Shown here piece by piece: positions 20,513 to 24,451 of a stretch of 24,451 nucleotides of DNA. Both the position numbers and the translations under genes were made by a program. Source of the stretch: a virus; the IMG/VR virus record IMGVR_UViG_3300013306_000055, positions 1 through 24,451 of that record, one strand, 5' to 3'. Under the pieces are notes generated by a model. The model had not been told where the DNA came from. It saw only the letters and a program-made list of their open reading frames with translations, and made no database searches. Positions within the stretch are counted from its first letter, which is position 1; each line of letters starts with the position of its first letter.

Positions 20513-22480
20513 CTAGCCTTCCTTGGAAAATTCGAGGTCGCAAGTGCAACCAGCTACTTCGTCCGCGCCGCCCGAAGGGTCGCCGGGGCCGTTCATCCCG
20601 TTACTGAAGGGCTCATTGAGGCCCACAGTTTCGCCTGACATGGCCTCATGCGACGGGCGCGGGTTAGGACCACCCGTGACCCAAGTCTTCGTGCGAGCAT
20701 CGTTCTGCCCCGCCGCAACCTGAGACGCCAGACCGCCAACAGAAGCGACCCTCGAGGTCGCTATCTGAAGGACACGGCCCGCAAGGTAAGACACAAACAG
20801 CGCCTTCAACCCGTCCGAACCGTCCGCGGCCTCAATCTGCGCCGCCGTCGTCTGATTGATAGCCGCCGCCGATTCCTCAGCGTCAGCATCAAGCCACTCC
20901 GCGATGTCATCCGGGTTGTACTTACCCTTGAGCTGCGCGGCTGTACTCGCTCCGATGGCGCGTGAAGTCGCGTCCGAGAGCGTCCGCAACAGTTCGGCCA
21001 GGTCGCCGTCCCACTCCGAAGGATCAAACACGCCAGCATCCTTCACCCCAGCCTTCGCCAAGACGGCGTCCTGCTGAGCGGCGAAGAACTTAGTCAGCGC
21101 GTCCGTATGCTCCGTGACGAGCTGATCCCGGACCGCAGACTTATTCGCCTTGACCCTTGCCAGTCGGCCCATGATTGAACGGACCGTTAGGGCTTTTGGG
21201 CTGGCACTCGACGCCGCCTCAAGCACCGGGGCAGCCTCAGGGGCCACCGGCTCGGGAGTGTTAGCACCCAAAGGAACCAGGGCCGCGTTAGCAAAGATCA
21301 GGTTCATGTCCGGGTTCTCCGACAAAGACTCGCCAATGATCGCGCGACCCTCGTTACCCGTGATCAGACCGGACTGCCTAGCAGCCAAAGCCTTATCCAC
21401 GCGCGTCTCATAGTCGCCGCGCAACACCTCGGACATGTCGAACTCAGCCTCACGAACACCCGGAGCATAAAACTCCGAACGAAGCGACCTGTCAATCGTT
21501 GATTCAATATCTTCAAGCCGCGGGCTCATCGTGTCCCGGTACATGGACCGCATCTGCTCCGTGATATTCGAGAACGTAGCGTGATCCAGGATGTGAACGA
21601 CGGGCGGGGGCACATCGAAGACCATGCAAACCTCTTGCATGTTCAGCTTCCGCGATTCGATGTACTGCATTTCCTCAGCGTTGAGCTGAATGATCTGCGC
21701 TTCCATGCCCTCTTCGAGAACATTGGTGCCGCCCATGTTGTCCGCGCCGGCGTGACGTGCATCAAAGGACGCCTTTAGTCGGTCAGCTGCGCCCTGCGAA
21801 AGCTCGGCAGGGTGCTTCAGGATCACAGACGGGCGAGCCCCACGCTTCCACCACGACTGAGTTGCACGCCTAGAAGCGTCCTCATTCAGCAAGGTAGAAC
21901 GCAGCGGCTCGAGCCGGGACATGCCGCGCATTAGCGACTCGGGATTGTAGCGCAGGAACGCCACCACGTCATCCTCGGACGCCGTCAGGATCCCAGCGGA
22001 AGCAACCCCGAGAGTAAAGACGTACTCGACCCTGCCGTTATCGTCGCGGTGAATCATCGTCCGCGCCGGGTGCATCGGCAACAGCCGCACAACTTGGCCA
22101 TCACTGTTGCGCTGCTTGTACCAGAACGCCTCGCCGTAAATCTCATACGTGGCGACGGTCCAACGGTAGAAGTTATAAGGCGACATCGACACGCAAGGAT
22201 CCGCAATCAGCTTCGCAAAGGCCGAAGACGTATCAACCACGCGGCCAGTCTTCGGCGTGTTATCCCACACCTTCACCGTCAAGCGCGCAGCAGAAGCCGC
22301 GATCTTATCCACCACAGTCGCAATCGACGGCTGGCACTTATACAACGCACCATACGTCGCCGACTGCCCCGAAAGGTTCAAGCCAGTCTGTGCGTAGAAG
22401 TAGCCGTTGCTCAGTGACGGGGTAGTCTCACCAAGAGCCTGCGCCGGAAACCCCAAAGACTTGCCATCCGAAACAATCAC
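20513..22480 (-). CDS. Portal protein fused to a MuF-like domain
   Basis: A 655-aa protein. Residues about 45-420 are a HK97-type portal: KIAASAARLTVKVWD, NFYRWTVATYEIYGEAFWYK, EVCMVFDVPPPVVHI and TFSNITEQMRSMYRDT are typical. Residues about 435-650 form a second domain; its end KTWVTGGPNPRPSHEAMSGE, then EPFSNG, PGDPSGGADEVAGCTCDL is the conserved MuF core, normally a separate minor head protein inside the capsid. No toxin domain follows. The start is GTG 22480, overlapping the Sm-like gene by 4 bases (GTGA). Confidence 0.9.
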   Translation of the reverse strand: MIVSDGKSLGFPAQALGETTPSLSNGYFYAQTGLNLSGQSATYGALYKCQPSIATVVDKIAASAARLTVKVWDNTPKTGRVVDTSSAFAKLIADPCVSMSPYNFYRWTVATYEIYGEAFWYKQRNSDGQVVRLLPMHPARTMIHRDDNGRVEYVFTLGVASAGILTASEDDVVAFLRYNPESLMRGMSRLEPLRSTLLNEDASRRATQSWWKRGARPSVILKHPAELSQGAADRLKASFDARHAGADNMGGTNVLEEGMEAQIIQLNAEEMQYIESRKLNMQEVCMVFDVPPPVVHILDHATFSNITEQMRSMYRDTMSPRLEDIESTIDRSLRSEFYAPGVREAEFDMSEVLRGDYETRVDKALAARQSGLITGNEGRAIIGESLSENPDMNLIFANAALVPLGANTPEPVAPEAAPVLEAASSASPKALTVRSIMGRLARVKANKSAVRDQLVTEHTDALTKFFAAQQDAVLAKAGVKDAGVFDPSEWDGDLAELLRTLSDATSRAIGASTAAQLKGKYNPDDIAEWLDADAEESAAAINQTTAAQIEAADGSDGLKALFVSYLAGRVLQIATSRVASVGGLASQVAAGQNDARTKTWVTGGPNPRPSHEAMSGETVGLNEPFSNGMNGPGDPSGGADEVAGCTCDLEFSKEG

Positions 22481-22704
22481 GGCCTACCCCCAGGATTCTG
22501 CATGTAAGAAATCTTCTGACGGGGCAAGTACAAATCGCCATCAACAGCCACGGACTCAGAATCCGAAACCGCATAAGCGCCGACCAGCTTCACGCTGTTA
22601 TCGTCCGCATCAGCCAACAACCCATCGAACGTCTCGCCCGAAGTCAAAGTGACAACGAACCGCTCTAGATGGGCTGCACGCAGCAGTCTGTCCTTGCGGT
22701 TCAT
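22477..22704 (-). CDS. Small Sm-like (LSm-fold) protein
   Basis: A 75-aa protein between large terminase and portal. FVVTLTSGETFDGLLADADDNSVKLVGAYAV, followed by LYLPRQKISYM, follows the beta-strand spacing of the Sm1 and Sm2 motifs (short strand, GxxFxGxLxxxDxxxxxL, variable loop, then an IxYM strand). The likeness is by eye only. The Sm fold may bind RNA, DNA or protein; in this position a packaging or portal-assembly role is plausible. ATG 22704 has AGGAGT upstream; the gene begins 8 bases after the terminase stop and overlaps the portal start. Confidence 0.7.
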   Translation of the reverse strand: MNRKDRLLRAAHLERFVVTLTSGETFDGLLADADDNSVKLVGAYAVSDSESVAVDGDLYLPRQKISYMQNPGGRP

Positions 22705-22712
22705 CGCAACTC

Positions 22713-24140
22713 CTAGATAGTCAAAAGGTCTTCAGATTCATACTTTGATCGCTTCTTGACCGGAGCGAGCCCCGCCCGCCAAGCCGCCAGCGAAGCAGCC
22801 TCAAGCGGCGAAATGTCAGCCTCGGACTTCTTGCGCCCCAGCGCGGAACGATCACCAACCGGTCGCCGAACAGCACCCACAGCCGCAGCGTCAAGCTCCG
22901 GAGCTTCGATGTGGAAAAACAGTCCATCCCGGATCTTCGTCTCAAGGTTTGCGAACGCATCCAGAACGTCACCAGTGGACGCGATATGCAGGCGCACGCC
23001 AGCGTTCTCAAGGTGCGGAATGAGGACGGCGCCAGGGCCGCGGCCATCAACCACGACATCGACGCCGAAAGAAGCTTGCAGCTCAAGGCACCGATCCACG
23101 ACGCCCTTAGTTCCGGGTCCATGATGCAGCGGCTTCACCCATACGCCGCCCTCTGAATCCTCAGAGCCGGCAACGATCGCAGAGTGCGCAAGGTCAATAG
23201 AGACAGCCATCGCCAACGACTTCACAGCCAGGCCGTCAGGCAGAACATCCATCCGGCCAGCGTCCCAAGCGCCAGCCTCAAACAGAGACACGCGCCCGTC
23301 AGAGTCCCAAATGCCGAGAGCTTCACGGCGGTAGTCATCCTCGTTAGTGAGGAGCTTACGGAGCCGCTTGATAGCCCTACGCGTTGTCCGCAGCGGGAAG
23401 GAAGGGTTGGCCTGAGCCACCGCCGCCCAATCGTCAAGGTCGGCGCCCGGCTCGGCAGAAAACTCGGCATACAACGCGCCCTCAGACTCGCCATCAAGCG
23501 CAGCCTTACGGAGGGCAGTGAAGACCTCGCCCGGGTCGCCCGGTTTAGGGGGCGTGCCCATCATAATAATCTGCGGGTTCTCCGCCTGGTTCATCGTCGG
23601 CGCAAGGTCAGACATCGCAGCCTCGGTAAGGATCTGCGCCTCATCAAGGATCAGGCGCCTGACCTTCGTAAAGCCACGGATCGCACCACGCTCACGAGCC
23701 GCAAACACAATGCGCGAACCGTTACGAAACGGGATCATCTCATTGCCCGCGCCCGTCGTGATGTCGTCATACTCGATGTGCGGTGCCAACAACGGGGACT
23801 TAGCCCACGTCCGCAACTCATTGAACGTCTCACGAGAAACCTTGAAACGGTGAGCAGTCCAAACCGTTGTGGTGCCAGGGTGAATGATCGAATCAGCGAA
23901 CACCAAAGCGCCCACATCAAACGTCTTGCCCACCTGACGAGGTATGCTCATCGCAACGGTGTCAGCCGCGTACAGCCCGCTAGAGTCCTTCGCCAGAATG
24001 CAGCGGTTCAGATCACGCTGCCACTCGTCAAACTCAATCCCAATCCGCCGGCACGTAGCCTCAACGGCAGGGAAGCCAGAAGTCTTGATGCCCTCGGGAA
24101 GTACCAGATGCCTAGCCTCAGCCAGAACCCCATTCTTCAT
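22713..24140 (-). CDS. terL: Terminase large subunit
   Basis: A 475-aa DNA-packaging motor. The ATPase has a Walker A-like SIPRQVGKT (residues 65-73), Walker B LILDEAQ (D166, E167) and GTPP at 195-198. The nuclease domain has likely metal ligands D316 (SIDLAHSA), D365 (VVVDGRGPG) and D442 (KSEADISPLEAASLAAW). It cuts concatemeric phage DNA and pumps it through the portal. Start ATG 24140 overlaps the small terminase by 23 bases. Size and motifs match terminases of many Arthrobacter, Gordonia and Mycobacterium siphoviruses; the packaging type (cos or pac) cannot be told from the window. Confidence 0.96.
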   Translation of the reverse strand: MKNGVLAEARHLVLPEGIKTSGFPAVEATCRRIGIEFDEWQRDLNRCILAKDSSGLYAADTVAMSIPRQVGKTFDVGALVFADSIIHPGTTTVWTAHRFKVSRETFNELRTWAKSPLLAPHIEYDDITTGAGNEMIPFRNGSRIVFAARERGAIRGFTKVRRLILDEAQILTEAAMSDLAPTMNQAENPQIIMMGTPPKPGDPGEVFTALRKAALDGESEGALYAEFSAEPGADLDDWAAVAQANPSFPLRTTRRAIKRLRKLLTNEDDYRREALGIWDSDGRVSLFEAGAWDAGRMDVLPDGLAVKSLAMAVSIDLAHSAIVAGSEDSEGGVWVKPLHHGPGTKGVVDRCLELQASFGVDVVVDGRGPGAVLIPHLENAGVRLHIASTGDVLDAFANLETKIRDGLFFHIEAPELDAAAVGAVRRPVGDRSALGRKKSEADISPLEAASLAAWRAGLAPVKKRSKYESEDLLTI

Positions 24141-24408
24141 CCGGCGTCACCGCGGCCTCTCCAATGTCATCGCCATTCTCCGCAGCGTCAATCCCCTCAA
24201 TCTCTTTCGAGATTTCCAGCAGACGCCGAGACAGGGACGCGAGGTCACGGGCCTGAATGTCATCATCAATCTGGCCCGCGATAGTATCCCGCAACGCAAC
24301 CAACAGATCACGGTAAGAACCAGCAGCCGCAGCCTTCACCGTCAACGGCCTAGGGGGCAGCACTTCGGGTTCCTCATCAGGCACAACCTTCAGTTTCCGA
24401 GCGGCCAT
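24118..24408 (-). CDS. terS: Terminase small subunit
   Basis: A 96-aa protein with a helical body (SYRDLLVALRDTIAGQIDDD, then ARDLASLSRRLLEISKEIEG) typical of the small terminase of actinophages, which recognises the packaging site and feeds DNA to TerL. It ends in an acidic tail (VTPDEEWGSG). Start was set at ATG 24408 with a perfect GAGGAGG ribosome site about 5 bases upstream; the GTG at 24435 is less likely. It is the first late gene visible; its promoter and cos/pac site lie beyond the right edge. Confidence 0.85.
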   Translation of the reverse strand: MAARKLKVVPDEEPEVLPPRPLTVKAAAAGSYRDLLVALRDTIAGQIDDDIQARDLASLSRRLLEISKEIEGIDAAENGDDIGEAAVTPDEEWGSG

Positions 24409-24451
24409 CAGATCCTCCTCGCGTGGAAATCGCACTGTGTATGTAAATGAC

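Noticed and set aside
20511-20549. TTG 20549 as start of the protease
   Set aside because: It lies inside the portal end; ATG 20510 has a clear GGAAGG at the right distance.
23184-24284. Long + strand open frame opposite the large terminase
   Set aside because: Arg/Ser/His-rich shadow of terL without recognisable domain or start signal.

Overview
This window looks like part of the genome of a temperate, GC-rich siphovirus infecting an actinobacterium, most likely Arthrobacter or a close relative. That placing is inferred from the gene families, high-GC codon use and frequent GTG/TTG starts; no database search was possible. The attachment-like site lies between an immunity gene and the integrase, with phage genes on both sides. 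This fits a phage genome (attP) better than the edge of an integrated prophage.

Layout, left to right. 1-1038 (+ strand) is the immunity end: the tail of a probable repressor gene, an ImmA/IrrE-type metallopeptidase, a terminator, and a 300-bp control region. That region holds an operator-like palindrome, tandem GTTGACGGGGA repeats, and a 21-nt match to the 3' end of a tmRNA (or tRNA-Ala) gene followed at once by a terminator hairpin. 1039-2160 (+) is a tyrosine integrase, and tail-to-tail with it is an HNH endonuclease (-). 2713-24408 (-) is the late operon, transcribed right to left: small and large terminase, an Sm-like small protein, a portal-MuF fusion, prohead protease, major capsid, a 48-aa protein, head-tail connectors, tail terminator, major tail protein, a frameshifted tail assembly chaperone pair, tape measure, distal tail and tail-base proteins, four fibre/minor tail proteins (one ending in an SGNH hydrolase), then a lysis cassette (4-TM protein, DUF2746-like protein, M23 endolysin, 2-TM holin) and a strong terminator.

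Two small genes break the late operon on the opposite (+) strand: a 103-aa lipoprotein at 9589-9900 and a 46-aa zinc-knuckle protein at 4697-4837. Both sit among the fibre genes, both share a CTAG with the neighbouring minus-strand stop codon, and both follow a hairpin plus a possible promoter. They look like morons expressed from the prophage and are the best candidates for undescribed host-interaction functions.

Other points of interest are the attP over a tmRNA 3' end with its own replacement terminator, 13-bp stem-loops without U-tracts placed just after the major capsid and the major tail protein genes, a terminator-like hairpin just before the capsid gene, a 41-aa duplicate of a fibre N-terminus, and two different protein-repeat fibre shafts.
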